Assembly (NCBI GenBank): GCA_017416245.1
Contig: JAFQCX010000009.1
Coordinates: forward strand, 1 to 64,000
Length of the DNA: 64,000 nt
Origin: Oscillospiraceae bacterium
GTDB taxonomy: Bacteria; Bacillota; Clostridia; Oscillospirales; Oscillospiraceae
Direction of reading: 5' to 3'
The notes under the pieces are model-generated. The model had not been told where the DNA came from, searched no databases, and worked only from the letters and a program-made list of their open reading frames with translations. This document shows positions 32,892 to 41,106 of this stretch, one piece after another. The stretch's first letter is position 1, and every line of letters begins with the position of its first letter. The position numbers and the translations under genes are program-made.

Positions 32892-34288
32892 TCTGCATCC
32901 TCCTCATAAACGATTTTGTTCAGGGCGCTTAAGTAGGCGTGAATGCCTGCGCCCACAATGTCGGTGGAAATGCCTCTGCCGGAGTAGACCTTGCCGCCGG
33001 CGCGGAGCTTTACCACCGTCTGACCCATAGCCTCACGGCCCTCGGTCACAGCCTGCAGCTGGAAATCGTCCAGCTCATAGTGGCAGCCGGTAATGTTTTC
33101 GATGGCCTTAAAGGCGGCATCGATAGAGCCGTCGCCCATATACACGCCCTCCACCGGCTGGCCGTTCTTCAGCAGCTTCATGTGGGCGGTGGCGGAAATG
33201 GTGTTGCCGGAGGTAATTACATAGGTGTCCAGCTTATAGGTGGCAGGCACCTGCATAGCGGCGGAGGCCACGATGGCATCCAGCTCCTTGGCGCTGACCT
33301 GCTCCTTCTTTCCGGCAATGCGGGTGAAGGCCTCATAGACCTTGGTAACATCCTCCTCAGACAGGTCATAGCCCAGCTTTTCCACTGCCTTGGCGACGGC
33401 GGAAATGTCATCGTGAGTGGTGAGGAAAATGCCGGTATCCTCCTGGGTAGCATCCTGGACGGAAACCTTGCCGGTCTGACACATCCAGGCGATCTGATCG
33501 ATGATCCGGCTCAGCTGGGTGACGTTTACGCCGCAGGTGGCATCCAGGCAGTCGCCCTTGGCTGCCAAAACCCGTGCCACGTTGGCAAGGCTGGCGCTGT
33601 CGATGGGATAGGCGGCTACCTTCAATTCCCCTACGCCCTCCTGGGCTGCGGCAATGGCGCAGGCATCTGCCATAGACAGGGTGTTAACACAGGAAACACC
33701 CAAGGTCACATCCTTCAGCGCCGGCAGGGTTTCGTAAAGACCGCGGATGAAGGCGGCAAACTCCCCGGGGAGCATAGTGCCGGCGGTGTCGCACAGGGTC
33801 ACGGTGGTTGCGCCGGCGGTGATGGCGGCCTGCAGAGCCTTTACCAAAAATTCTCCGTCAGCGCGGGTGGCATCGTCAGCCATAAATTCCACATCGCTGC
33901 ACAGCGCCTTGGCGGCGGCAACGGTACTTTCGATGGCGTCGAGCATAGCGTCGGGCTTTTTGTGATGCAGATACTCCATCTGCACAGAGCTTACCGGCGC
34001 GCATACCTGCAAACGGGGCTTTTTCGCCTGCTGCAGGGCGGCATATACCTGCTGAATACCCTCCTGACACAGGGGAACGGGCACGGCAACGGTGCTGTTG
34101 GTAACTGCTGCGGCGATGGATTTGATTCTCAGAGCGTCAATACGGGCATTGCTGATTCCCTCCAGCTCGATCACATCTGCGCCCAGCTTATCCAGGAGCT
34201 TGGATAGCTCGATCTTCTCCTTGAAGGATAGACGGAAAGCCTCTGCGGTCTGCTTCATAGTCCTGTCGGAAATTCTGATGTTTGCCAT
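32888..34288 (-). CDS. LeuA-like protein with intact regulatory domain but degenerate catalytic motifs
   Basis: The 466-residue protein is homologous to 2-isopropylmalate/citramalate synthases. The C-terminal leucine-binding (LeuA dimer) domain is well kept: VEGVYMGDGSIDAAFKAIE (about 371-389) and YSGRGISTDIVGAGIHAYL (about 437-455). The catalytic barrel is not: the DxTLRDGxQ motif reads ISDRTMKQTAEAF (5-17), the metal-binding HxHND motif reads VSCVNTLSM (about 204-212) and GERAGN reads YPIDSASLAN. It is therefore probably not a working synthase and could be a leucine sensor or have another activity. ATG 34288 is 9 nt after GGAG. First gene after the minus-strand T-box. Confidence 0.78.
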   Translation of the reverse strand: MANIRISDRTMKQTAEAFRLSFKEKIELSKLLDKLGADVIELEGISNARIDALRIKSIAAAVTNSTVAVPVPLCQEGIQQVYAALQQAKKPRLQVCAPVSSVQMEYLHHKKPDAMLDAIESTVAAAKALCSDVEFMADDATRADGEFLVKALQAAITAGATTVTLCDTAGTMLPGEFAAFIRGLYETLPALKDVTLGVSCVNTLSMADACAIAAAQEGVGELKVAAYPIDSASLANVARVLAAKGDCLDATCGVNVTQLSRIIDQIAWMCQTGKVSVQDATQEDTGIFLTTHDDISAVAKAVEKLGYDLSEEDVTKVYEAFTRIAGKKEQVSAKELDAIVASAAMQVPATYKLDTYVITSGNTISATAHMKLLKNGQPVEGVYMGDGSIDAAFKAIENITGCHYELDDFQLQAVTEGREAMGQTVVKLRAGGKVYSGRGISTDIVGAGIHAYLSALNKIVYEEDAE

Positions 34289-34323
34289 AGTGTCCAACTC
34301 CTTAATAGATAATTACAAGGTAT

Positions 34324-34366
34324 CGGTCATTGCGAGGCTTGCGTTGCAAGCCTCGGAATGACCATA
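34324..34366. repeat. Family-C palindrome between the T-box and the LeuA-like gene
   Basis: GGTCATTGCGAGGCTTGCG and its inverted copy CAAGCCTCGGAATGACC form a hairpin in the leader, downstream of the T-box terminator. Confidence 0.85.
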
Positions 34367-34650
34367 ATAAAAAACCCCCGAGGTCATCTGACCTCAGGGA
34401 CGAACAGTTGATTCGCGGTACCACCCTGATTACTCTCCCAACGGGAAGAATCACTCATCGGGCTCTAACAAGCCCTATCTCTGTAACGGGAGAGCCCGGA
34501 TCTCATTACTCACCCTTCAGCTTTTACAAGATCAACTCGGGAACCAGATTGACCAACCCATCAGCACCGACTCACACCCACCGCCGGCTCTCTGCAGCCT
34601 GATCTGGAGGGACAAATTTTCCTTCAAAGTCATTTTCCTTATTTGGATGT
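34367..34650 (-). promoter_or_regulatory. T-box riboswitch of the LeuA-like / fusion operon
   Basis: On the minus strand the invariant AGGGTGGTACCGCG is at 34427-34414, preceded by AGAGAG (stem I apex) and CCCGTTA, and followed by a terminator stem CCCTGAGGTC / GACCTCGGGGG with T6 (34399-34367). T-boxes bind a tRNA and let transcription through when it is uncharged. My hand fold gives a stem-I kink-turn (UUUGA-A-GGAA / UUCC-C-GA) and a specifier loop whose codon would be CUG (Leu, 34547-34545). The usual AGUA/GAA loop E is absent, so the codon call is tentative. Confidence 0.9.
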
Positions 34651-34654
34651 GCTT

Positions 34655-34683
34655 ATTTAAGCATAAAACCTTAGGTTTGTCAA
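34655..34683 (-). promoter_or_regulatory. Promoter of the minus-strand T-box leader
   Basis: On the minus strand TTGACA (34678-34683), 17 nt, TTAAAT (34655-34660) with TGC extended -10. It places the transcript start just before the T-box stem I. Confidence 0.7.
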
Positions 34684-34765
34684 CAGAAAAAGGTAAAAAA
34701 CACGCATTTTGCGATTTTGCACAAAAATGGCAGAAAAAACCCGATAGTTTTTGTCACGAAAACAT

Positions 34766-34794
34766 TTGACTTTTACTGGTGGACATTGTATAAT
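34766..34794 (+). promoter_or_regulatory. Promoter of the plus-strand T-box leader
   Basis: TTGACT (34766-34771), 17 nt, TATAAT (34789-34794). It starts the leader at about 34801. The two divergent promoters are about 80 nt apart. Confidence 0.85.
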
Positions 34795-34800
34795 GTGCTC

Positions 34801-35187
34801 ATCATAAGGAAAAGGCTTTGACGAAGACGGTCGGAGTTGCGCAGCTTTCAGAGAGTTGGCGTTAGGTGCAAGCCAACAGTTGCCGTTCCAAGTACCCATC
34901 CCTTCCGAGCCGGAGAATTGAAAAGGCAACACATAAACAGTACCGGTCATTCCCAGGAGCGAAGCGACGTGGGAATCCCTATCTAAAAGGGAGATTGCCA
35001 CGCCAGTTTGCGAACCGGCTCGCAATGACACATAACTGGCAGGTTGTTCAGTAGACTTCTCCCGTGCGCCCGCGTTAAGGGATAGGACTTGTTGGAGTCT
35101 GAAGGGGCGGCAATGCCGCAATTTGAGTGGTACCGCGGGTAGCTTTTACTCGTCTCAAGATTTTTTCTTGAGACGTTTTTTGTTTTT
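34801..35187 (+). promoter_or_regulatory. T-box riboswitch of the HTH-cupin-acyl-CoA synthetase gene
   Basis: GAGTGGTACCGCGGG lies at 35125-35139, upstream of a terminator stem CGTCTCAAGA / TTGAGACG with T6 (35151-35187). The stem-I apex with AGAGAG is at about 34851. The hand fold gives basal GGC/GCC, kink-turn UUUGA-C-GAAG / CUUC-C-GA, and a specifier-loop codon AUC (Ile, 34898-34900). As in the other leader the loop-E bases are not canonical, so the amino acid call is tentative. The region after stem I is enlarged by a family-C repeat (34946-35030). The leader is about 385 nt, longer than the usual 200-300. Confidence 0.88.
34946..35030. repeat. Family-C repeat inserted in the T-box leader
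   Basis: It opens with GTCATTCCCAGGAGCGAAGC and closes with GGCTCGCAATGACA, with internal GGGAATCCC / GGGAGATTGCCACG arms. The same unit is found at 17.8 and 37.5 kb. It lies between T-box stem I and the antiterminator. Confidence 0.8.
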
Positions 35188-35202
35188 TAGGAGGTAATTG
35201 AT

Positions 35203-37476
35203 ATGAGTAACCAGAGCGCAGCAAGCAATCAATTGATGGACGTTGCCCAGAGAATCCGGGAAATGCGTCAGATCGTGGGTTACAGTATTGCCGAGATGGC
35301 AGAGAAGACCGAGCTGTCCGAAGCGCTGTACCAGCAGTATGAGGCCGGCGCAACGGATCTGCCCTTTACCTTTATGCATAAATGCGCCAAGATTTTTGGC
35401 TTGGAGCTGGCAGAACTGCTGGAAGGTAACTCCGCCAGACTGTCCGGCTATGCCGTTACCCGTAAGGGCAAGGGTATGGTCACCGCCAGCGAGGACGGCA
35501 TCACCATTCAGGATATGGCGGCTATGTTCCGCAAGAAACTGGCAACCCCTTATTACGTTACCTATGAATACTCCGAGGAATTGCAGAACAAGCCCATCCA
35601 CACCGTAACCCACGACGGTCAGGAATTTGACCTGGTGCTGAAGGGCGCTATGCGCATCAAGGTGGGCGACCACGAGGAAGTCCTGCGGGAGGGCGACAGC
35701 ATTTTCTACAAGTCCTCCACACCCCACGGTATGATCGCCATTGACGGGGAGAGCTGCGTGTTCCTTTCTATGATCATGGCAGGCGACAAGACCGATACTG
35801 CTATGGGTCACCCCACCGCCAAAAAGACCCGCGCCCAGGAGGAAAAGCTTCTGTGCAACCAGTTTGTATGGGGCAGTGAGGACGACCACGGCGTGATGAC
35901 CGGCATCAACTTTGCCAATGCGGACAAGTATAACTTCGCCTTTGACACCGTAGACGCCATTGCCCGGAAAGAGCCGGACCGGCTGGCTATGGTGCATATC
36001 GCAAACGATATGACCGAGCGTCGCTTTACCTTTAAGGACTTTAAGGACGCATCTTCTCAGAGCGCCAACTACTTTAAGTCTTTGGGCATCAAGCGGGGCG
36101 ACCGGGTAATGCTGGTGCTGAAGCGGCATTATCAGTTCTGGTTTGCTATTTTGGGTCTGCACAAGCTGGGCGCCATCGCCATTCCCGCCACCAACCAGCT
36201 GATGGAGCACGATTTTGTGTACCGCTTCCAGGCAGGCGGTGTTTCTGCCATCCTCTGCACCGCCAACGGGGATACCGCCCATCAGGTGGAGCTGGCAGAA
36301 AAGACTGCCGGTATGCAGCTTACCAAAATTATGGTGAACGGCAAGCGCGAGGGCTGGCACGACTATAATGAAGAATACCCTCTGTTCAGCCGCCGTTACC
36401 TGCGTACCGAGGATGCCCTCTGCGGCGAAGATCCTATGCTGATGCTCTTCACCTCCGGCACCACCGGCTATCCCAAGATGGCTATGCACTCCTATAAGTA
36501 CGCTTTAGGTCACTATGTCACCGCCAAGTACTGGCATATGTGCGAGCGCGACGGCCTGCACTTTACCATTTCCGAAACCGGCTGGGGCAAGGCTCTGTGG
36601 GGCAAGCTCTACGGCCAATGGCTGTGCGAGGGCGCGGTGTTTACCTACGATTTCGACCGTTTCGACGCAGAGAAGATCCTGCCCATGTTTGCCAAGTACA
36701 ACATCACCACCTTCTGCGCACCTCCTACCATGTACCGTATGCTCATCAAGCAGGATCTGTCCCGCTTTGACCTTTCCTCCATTCACCACGCTACCACCGC
36801 CGGTGAGGCACTGAACCCCGAGGTGTTCTACCAGTTTGAAAAGTCCACCGGCCTGCGGATCCACGAGGGCTTCGGTCAGACGGAAATGACCCTGGGCATC
36901 GCCAACCTGTTCGGCACCCAGATCAAGCCCGGCGCAATGGGCAAGCCCATTCCCGGCTACGGCATTGATATTGTGGACAGCGAGGGTAACCCTGTGGAAG
37001 ACGGTATCAATGGCGAGATCGTTATCCGCACCGACCCCAACCCCACCTGTGGTGTATTTTTGGGTTACTACCGCAATCAGGAAGCCACCGATTCCGTATG
37101 GCACGACGGCATGTATCACACCGGCGACGTGGCCTGGCGGGATGAGGACGGCTACTACTGGTATGTGGGCCGGGCTGACGATGTGATCAAGTCCTCCGGC
37201 TACCGGATCGGACCGTTCGAGATCGAGTCCACCATTATGGAGTTGCCCTACGTGCTGGAATGTGGCGTTTGCGCCGCGCCGGACGAGGTGAGAGGACAGG
37301 TGGTCAAGGCCTGTATCGTGCTGGTGCCGGGTACTGAGGGCACTGAGGAACTTAAGAAAGAAATTCAAGCCTACGTCAAGGCCCATACAGCTCCCTACAA
37401 GTACCCCCGTATTGTGGAATTCCGCACAGAATTGCCCAAGACCATCAGCGGCAAAATTATGCGCAATAAGCTGTGA
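35203..37476 (+). CDS. HTH-cupin-acyl-CoA synthetase fusion, T-box controlled (copy 1)
   Basis: The 757-residue protein has an XRE-type helix-turn-helix at about 12-67 (VAQRIREMRQIVGYSIAEMA), a cupin at about 120-192 (HDGQEFDLVLKGAMRIKVG; GDSIFYKSSTPHGM) and an AMP-forming synthetase of the medium-chain (MACS) type at about 225-757: LFTSGTTGYPKM (about 415), GWGKALWGKLYGQW (about 463), EGFGQTEMT (about 556), GRADDVIKSSGYRIGP (about 657) and the catalytic Lys in PKTISGKIMRNKL. MACS enzymes activate short and medium acids, including branched ones. DNA-binding parts on a metabolic enzyme suggest self-regulation. AGGAGG precedes the ATG. It is probably the first enzyme of the branched-acid pathway. 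Confidence 0.9.
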   Translation: MSNQSAASNQLMDVAQRIREMRQIVGYSIAEMAEKTELSEALYQQYEAGATDLPFTFMHKCAKIFGLELAELLEGNSARLSGYAVTRKGKGMVTASEDGITIQDMAAMFRKKLATPYYVTYEYSEELQNKPIHTVTHDGQEFDLVLKGAMRIKVGDHEEVLREGDSIFYKSSTPHGMIAIDGESCVFLSMIMAGDKTDTAMGHPTAKKTRAQEEKLLCNQFVWGSEDDHGVMTGINFANADKYNFAFDTVDAIARKEPDRLAMVHIANDMTERRFTFKDFKDASSQSANYFKSLGIKRGDRVMLVLKRHYQFWFAILGLHKLGAIAIPATNQLMEHDFVYRFQAGGVSAILCTANGDTAHQVELAEKTAGMQLTKIMVNGKREGWHDYNEEYPLFSRRYLRTEDALCGEDPMLMLFTSGTTGYPKMAMHSYKYALGHYVTAKYWHMCERDGLHFTISETGWGKALWGKLYGQWLCEGAVFTYDFDRFDAEKILPMFAKYNITTFCAPPTMYRMLIKQDLSRFDLSSIHHATTAGEALNPEVFYQFEKSTGLRIHEGFGQTEMTLGIANLFGTQIKPGAMGKPIPGYGIDIVDSEGNPVEDGINGEIVIRTDPNPTCGVFLGYYRNQEATDSVWHDGMYHTGDVAWRDEDGYYWYVGRADDVIKSSGYRIGPFEIESTIMELPYVLECGVCAAPDEVRGQVVKACIVLVPGTEGTEELKKEIQAYVKAHTAPYKYPRIVEFRTELPKTISGKIMRNKL

Positions 37477-37481
37477 TTTTC

Positions 37482-37642
37482 GGTCATTGCGAGGAGCAGC
37501 TTGCTGCGACGTGGCAATCCCCCTTTTCTATTATGCCTGTCATTCCGAGGGAGCGGAGCGAGTCGAGGAATCTCACGGTAGTATAGATCTGTCTTGCATC
37601 GGGAGATCCCTCCACGCGCTTTGCTTGGTCGGGATGACGTAG
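37482..37642. repeat. Family-C repeats between the two HTH-cupin synthetase genes
   Basis: GGTCATTGCGAGGAGCAGCT...GTGGCAATCCCCC, then GTCATTCCGAGGGAGCGGAG...GAGGAATCTC and GGGAGATCCCTCC...GGTCGGGATGACG: about two units in tandem. No gene is seen in the 270-nt gap. Confidence 0.8.
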
Positions 37643-37667
37643 GACTTATAAAACACCCCGTCATTTA

Positions 37668-37697
37668 TTGACAATATCCTGCTTTATATGGTATGAT
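37668..37697 (+). promoter_or_regulatory. Promoter of the second HTH-cupin synthetase
   Basis: TTGACA (37668-37673), 18 nt, TATGAT (37692-37697) with TGG extended -10. The leader is about 43 nt and contains no T-box, unlike copy 1. Confidence 0.75.
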
Positions 37698-37746
37698 TTT
37701 ATTTTCCGGATTTGTCCGGAACACAATGGCTTTTGAGAGGTAACTT

Positions 37747-40041
37747 ATGAAACACACGATCACCGGCGCGGATCTGAAAAATATCGAAATCGCCGCCCGT
37801 ATCCGGGAACTGCGGGAGATCTCCGGCATTTCTCAGGACGAGATGGCTGCCCGTACCGGCGTAAGCGTAGAGCAGTACCGCCGCTGCGAGGAAGGTACGC
37901 AGGATCTGTCCATTGCGTTTTTGTATCGCTGCGTACTGACTCTTGGCGTGGATATGGGCGACCTTTTGGAAGGTCACAGCCCCAAGCTGCGCTCCTATGC
38001 TCTGACCCGCAAGGGTGAGGGTCAGCGGATCGAGGAGGCGCACCATATGGTGGGCTACAGCCTTGCCTCCGGCTTCCGCAACCGTATCGCGTTGCCTCTT
38101 TATATGGAAATTGCATACCGTCCCAATGCAGAGGCGGAAGGCATTGAACTGACCAGCCACGAGGGTCAGGAATGTGATATTGTCATCCGCGGCACAATGA
38201 AAATCCAAATTGGCAGCAAGAGCGAGATCCTTCACCCCGGTGACTGTATTTACTATGACTCCGCTACCCCTCACGGTATGATTGCCGTAGGCGGTGAGGA
38301 CTGCGCGTTCTATGCAATCGTGCTTTCTAACTCTGCCGCCCGTGAGAACGAGCAGGCAGCCTCTGTTGCCACCGTCACCAAGGCAAAATCCATCGATACC
38401 CAGGACAGCCAGCGTATCTACCGTGACTTCATTATTCCCACTGAGGACGAAAACGGCAAGCTGACGGGCATCGCCTTTAAGAATGTGGATAAGTTCAACT
38501 TTGCCTTTGACGTGATCGATGCTCTGGGTACGCGGAAGCCCGACCGCCGGGCTATGCTGCATATCTCCGAAGACGGCACAGAGCGTGAATTTACCTTTAA
38601 GGATATGATGCGGGAATCTGCCCGCTGCGCCAACTACTTTAAGTCTTTGGGCATTAAGCGGGGTGACCGGGTGATGCTGGTGCTGAAGCGCCACTATCAG
38701 TACTGGTTTGCGGTGCTGGGTCTGCACAAGCTGGGCGCTGTGGTGATCCCAGCCACCAATCAGCTGCTGACCAAGGACTTTGCCTACCGCTTTGAGGCGG
38801 CTAACGTAAAGGCAATTTTGTGTACTGCTGACGGCGCGGTGGCCAAATCCGTTGACGAGGCCTGCGCCCGGTATAATGGTTTAGAGCACAAGATTCTTGT
38901 GAACGGCAGCCGGGAGGGCTGGCACGACTTTAATGAAGAATACACTATGTTCAGCAGCCACTTTAACCGCGCAGAGGATACCCCCTGCGGTGATGATCCT
39001 ATGCTGATGTTCTTCACCTCCGGCACCTCCGGCTATCCCAAGCTGGCGGCTCACAATTATAAGTACCCCCTGGGTCACTTTATCACTGCGAAATACTGGC
39101 ATCAGGTGGTGCCCGACGGCCTGCACCTGACCATTTCCGATACCGGCTGGGCAAAGTCCATGTGGGGCAAGCTCTACGGCCAGTGGCTGTGCGAGGCAGG
39201 TCTGTTTGTCTATGACTTCGACCGCTTCGATGCAGAGAAGATCCTGCCCATGTTCGCCAAGTACAGCATCACCACCTTCTGCGCGCCTCCCACTATGTAC
39301 AGAATGCTTGCCAAGCAGGATTTGTCCCGCTTTGATCTATCTACCATCCGCCACGCATCCACAGCCGGCGAGGCGCTGAATCCCGAGGTCTACCGCCAGT
39401 TCCAAAAGGCTACAGGACTTGATATTCTGGAGGGCTTCGGCCAGTCCGAAAGCACCCTCATTATCGGCAACCTGATCGGCGACAGCCACAAGCTGGGCTC
39501 TATGGGTAAGCCTGTGCCGCTGTATGATGTAGTGCTGCTGGATAGCGAGGGTAACCCCGTAGATCCCGGTGAAACCGGCGAGATCTGTATCAATATTAAA
39601 AACGGTCTTCCCTGCGGCCTTGCCTATGCCTACGAGGGTAACGAGGAAGTTACCGCCGAAACCTGGCGTGACGGTTTCTACCACACCGGCGATCTGGCGT
39701 GGATGGACGAGGATGGCTTCTACTGGTACGTTGGCCGGGCCGATGACGTAATTAAATCCTCCGGCTATCGGATCGGACCTTTTGAAATCGAAAACGTCAT
39801 TATGGAGCTGCCCTACGTGCTGGAATGCGGCGTTTCTGCCGCGCCTGACGAGGTACGTGGACAGGTAGTTAAGGCGTCGATTGTGCTTGTGAAGGACTTT
39901 GTGGGCACAGACGAGCTGAAAAAGCAGATCCAGGACTACGTCAAGTCCAGAACTGCGCCTTATAAGTACCCCCGTATCGTGGAGTTTAAGGAATCCCTGC
40001 CCAAGACCACCAGCGGCAAGATCATTCGTAAGAAACTGTAA
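37747..40041 (+). CDS. HTH-cupin-acyl-CoA synthetase fusion (copy 2)
   Basis: This 764-residue paralogue has the same three parts: HTH (about 14-70; IAARIRELREISGISQDEMA), cupin (about 125-200; GQECDIVIRGTMKIQIG, DCIYYDSATPHGM) and MACS-type synthetase (about 230-764; FFTSGTSGYPKLAAH, GWAKSMWGKLYGQW, EGFGQSEST, PKTTSGKIIRKKL). The synthetase halves of the two copies share long identical runs, whereas the HTH and cupin parts have diverged more, so DNA target and effector may differ. It has its own promoter and no T-box. It is followed by a family-A repeat and the oxidoreductase genes. Confidence 0.9.
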   Translation: MKHTITGADLKNIEIAARIRELREISGISQDEMAARTGVSVEQYRRCEEGTQDLSIAFLYRCVLTLGVDMGDLLEGHSPKLRSYALTRKGEGQRIEEAHHMVGYSLASGFRNRIALPLYMEIAYRPNAEAEGIELTSHEGQECDIVIRGTMKIQIGSKSEILHPGDCIYYDSATPHGMIAVGGEDCAFYAIVLSNSAARENEQAASVATVTKAKSIDTQDSQRIYRDFIIPTEDENGKLTGIAFKNVDKFNFAFDVIDALGTRKPDRRAMLHISEDGTEREFTFKDMMRESARCANYFKSLGIKRGDRVMLVLKRHYQYWFAVLGLHKLGAVVIPATNQLLTKDFAYRFEAANVKAILCTADGAVAKSVDEACARYNGLEHKILVNGSREGWHDFNEEYTMFSSHFNRAEDTPCGDDPMLMFFTSGTSGYPKLAAHNYKYPLGHFITAKYWHQVVPDGLHLTISDTGWAKSMWGKLYGQWLCEAGLFVYDFDRFDAEKILPMFAKYSITTFCAPPTMYRMLAKQDLSRFDLSTIRHASTAGEALNPEVYRQFQKATGLDILEGFGQSESTLIIGNLIGDSHKLGSMGKPVPLYDVVLLDSEGNPVDPGETGEICINIKNGLPCGLAYAYEGNEEVTAETWRDGFYHTGDLAWMDEDGFYWYVGRADDVIKSSGYRIGPFEIENVIMELPYVLECGVSAAPDEVRGQVVKASIVLVKDFVGTDELKKQIQDYVKSRTAPYKYPRIVEFKESLPKTTSGKIIRKKL

Positions 40042-40147
40042 AAGCCTCCCTCTGATGAGGGAGGTGTCAGCGAAGCTGACGGAGGGAGAGAACTACCCCT
40101 CAGTCAGCCTGCGGCTGACAGCTCCCCTGACAAGGGGAGCCTTATGA
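40040..40147. repeat. Family-A palindromic repeat before the ATPase gene
   Basis: AAAAGCCTCCCTCTGATGAG, GTCAGCGAAGCTGAC, CCTCAGTCAGCCTGCGGCTG and CCCCTGACAAGGGGAGCC form nested hairpins. The last may also weaken read-through. Confidence 0.8.
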
Positions 40148-40156
40148 GGCTTTACT

Positions 40157-40861
40157 ATGGAACATAAAAGATTAACCCTCTTTGCCGGCCATTACGGCAG
40201 CGGCAAGACCAATATCGCCGTGAACTATGCAGTTATGCTTGCGAACGAAGGCAAAAAGGTCTGTATCGGCGATTTGGACATCGTCAATCCCTACTTCCGC
40301 ACTGCCGACAGCAAAAAGGTGCTGGAGGATGCGGGGGTGGAGCTGATCTCTCCCCAGTTTGCCAACTCCAACGTGGATCTGCCGGCGCTGCCTGCTGAGG
40401 CCTACCGGCTGGTGGAGGACAAAAGCACCTACGGCATTATGGACATCGGCGGCGACGACCGCGGCGCATACGCTTTGGGCAGATATGTGCCGGCTATCAA
40501 GGCAGAGGGCAACTATCGTATGGTGTTCGTTGCCAACTGCTACCGCCCCCTGACCGGTACCCCGGAGGAAGCGCTGGAAGTGATGCGGGAAATCGAGGCC
40601 GCCTGCGGCCTTGCCTTTACCGATATTGTGAACAATGCAAATCTCGGCCCGGAAACCACCCCGGAAACGGTTTTGTCCGCAACTGCCTATATGGAACAGC
40701 TGAGCAAATTAAGCGGACTCCCCATTTTTGCCCATACCGCTGAGTCTGCAGTGGCGGAGCAGTTAAAAGGCAAACTCACCCCTGTTATTTCCCTGCGGCT
40801 GCAGGAAAAATATTTCGACTTACCTTCCCAGAAGCCGGGTAACCGACCTCTGTGGGGATAA
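40157..40861 (+). CDS. MinD/ParA-like P-loop ATPase linked to 2-oxoacid oxidoreductase genes
   Basis: The 234-residue protein has a P-loop GHYGSGKTNIAVNYA (about 8-22) and a switch region CIGDLDIVNPYFRTAD (about 37-52), features of the SIMIBI (MinD/CobQ-like) class. A role in cluster or cofactor handling for the downstream enzyme is inferred from context only. The ribosome site is weak. Next gene starts 27 nt after its stop. Confidence 0.68.
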   Translation: MEHKRLTLFAGHYGSGKTNIAVNYAVMLANEGKKVCIGDLDIVNPYFRTADSKKVLEDAGVELISPQFANSNVDLPALPAEAYRLVEDKSTYGIMDIGGDDRGAYALGRYVPAIKAEGNYRMVFVANCYRPLTGTPEEALEVMREIEAACGLAFTDIVNNANLGPETTPETVLSATAYMEQLSKLSGLPIFAHTAESAVAEQLKGKLTPVISLRLQEKYFDLPSQKPGNRPLWG

Positions 40862-40887
40862 TAAATCGCCAAGGAGGAAGAAAATTT

Positions 40888-41094
40888 ATGGCAACTGTAA
40901 CCTTCCGCACTGATTGGTGCAAGGGCTGCGGTCTGTGCGTGGACGCCTGTCCCAAGGGCTGTCTTGCCATTGCCGCAGACAAAATCAACAAGAAAGGCTA
41001 TTCCCCTGCCGTGATGGAGCACCCGGACAAGTGCATCGGCTGCGCATTCTGCGCAACTATGTGTCCCGACTGCATCATCAAGGTGGAGAAGTAA
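40888..41094 (+). CDS. korD: 2-oxoacid:ferredoxin oxidoreductase, delta (ferredoxin) subunit
   Basis: This 68-residue protein has two [4Fe-4S] motifs, CKGCGLCVDACPKGC (about 11-25) and CIGCAFCATMCPDC (about 47-60). It passes electrons between the thiamine-diphosphate core and ferredoxin. AAGGAGG is 10 nt before ATG 40888; the upstream open frame is not used. First of four subunit genes that are nearly contiguous. Confidence 0.92.
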   Translation: MATVTFRTDWCKGCGLCVDACPKGCLAIAADKINKKGYSPAVMEHPDKCIGCAFCATMCPDCIIKVEK

Positions 41095-41106
41095 GGAGGC
41101 GCAAAA

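Noticed and set aside
30948..32909. Long plus-strand frames opposite the TIM-barrel/synthetase fusion and the LeuA-like gene
   Set aside because: They lack motifs and lie opposite well-supported genes.
35155..36489. A 444-residue minus-strand frame opposite the first HTH-cupin synthetase
   Set aside because: No ribosome site and no family resemblance. It runs through the T-box terminator, which belongs to the plus strand.
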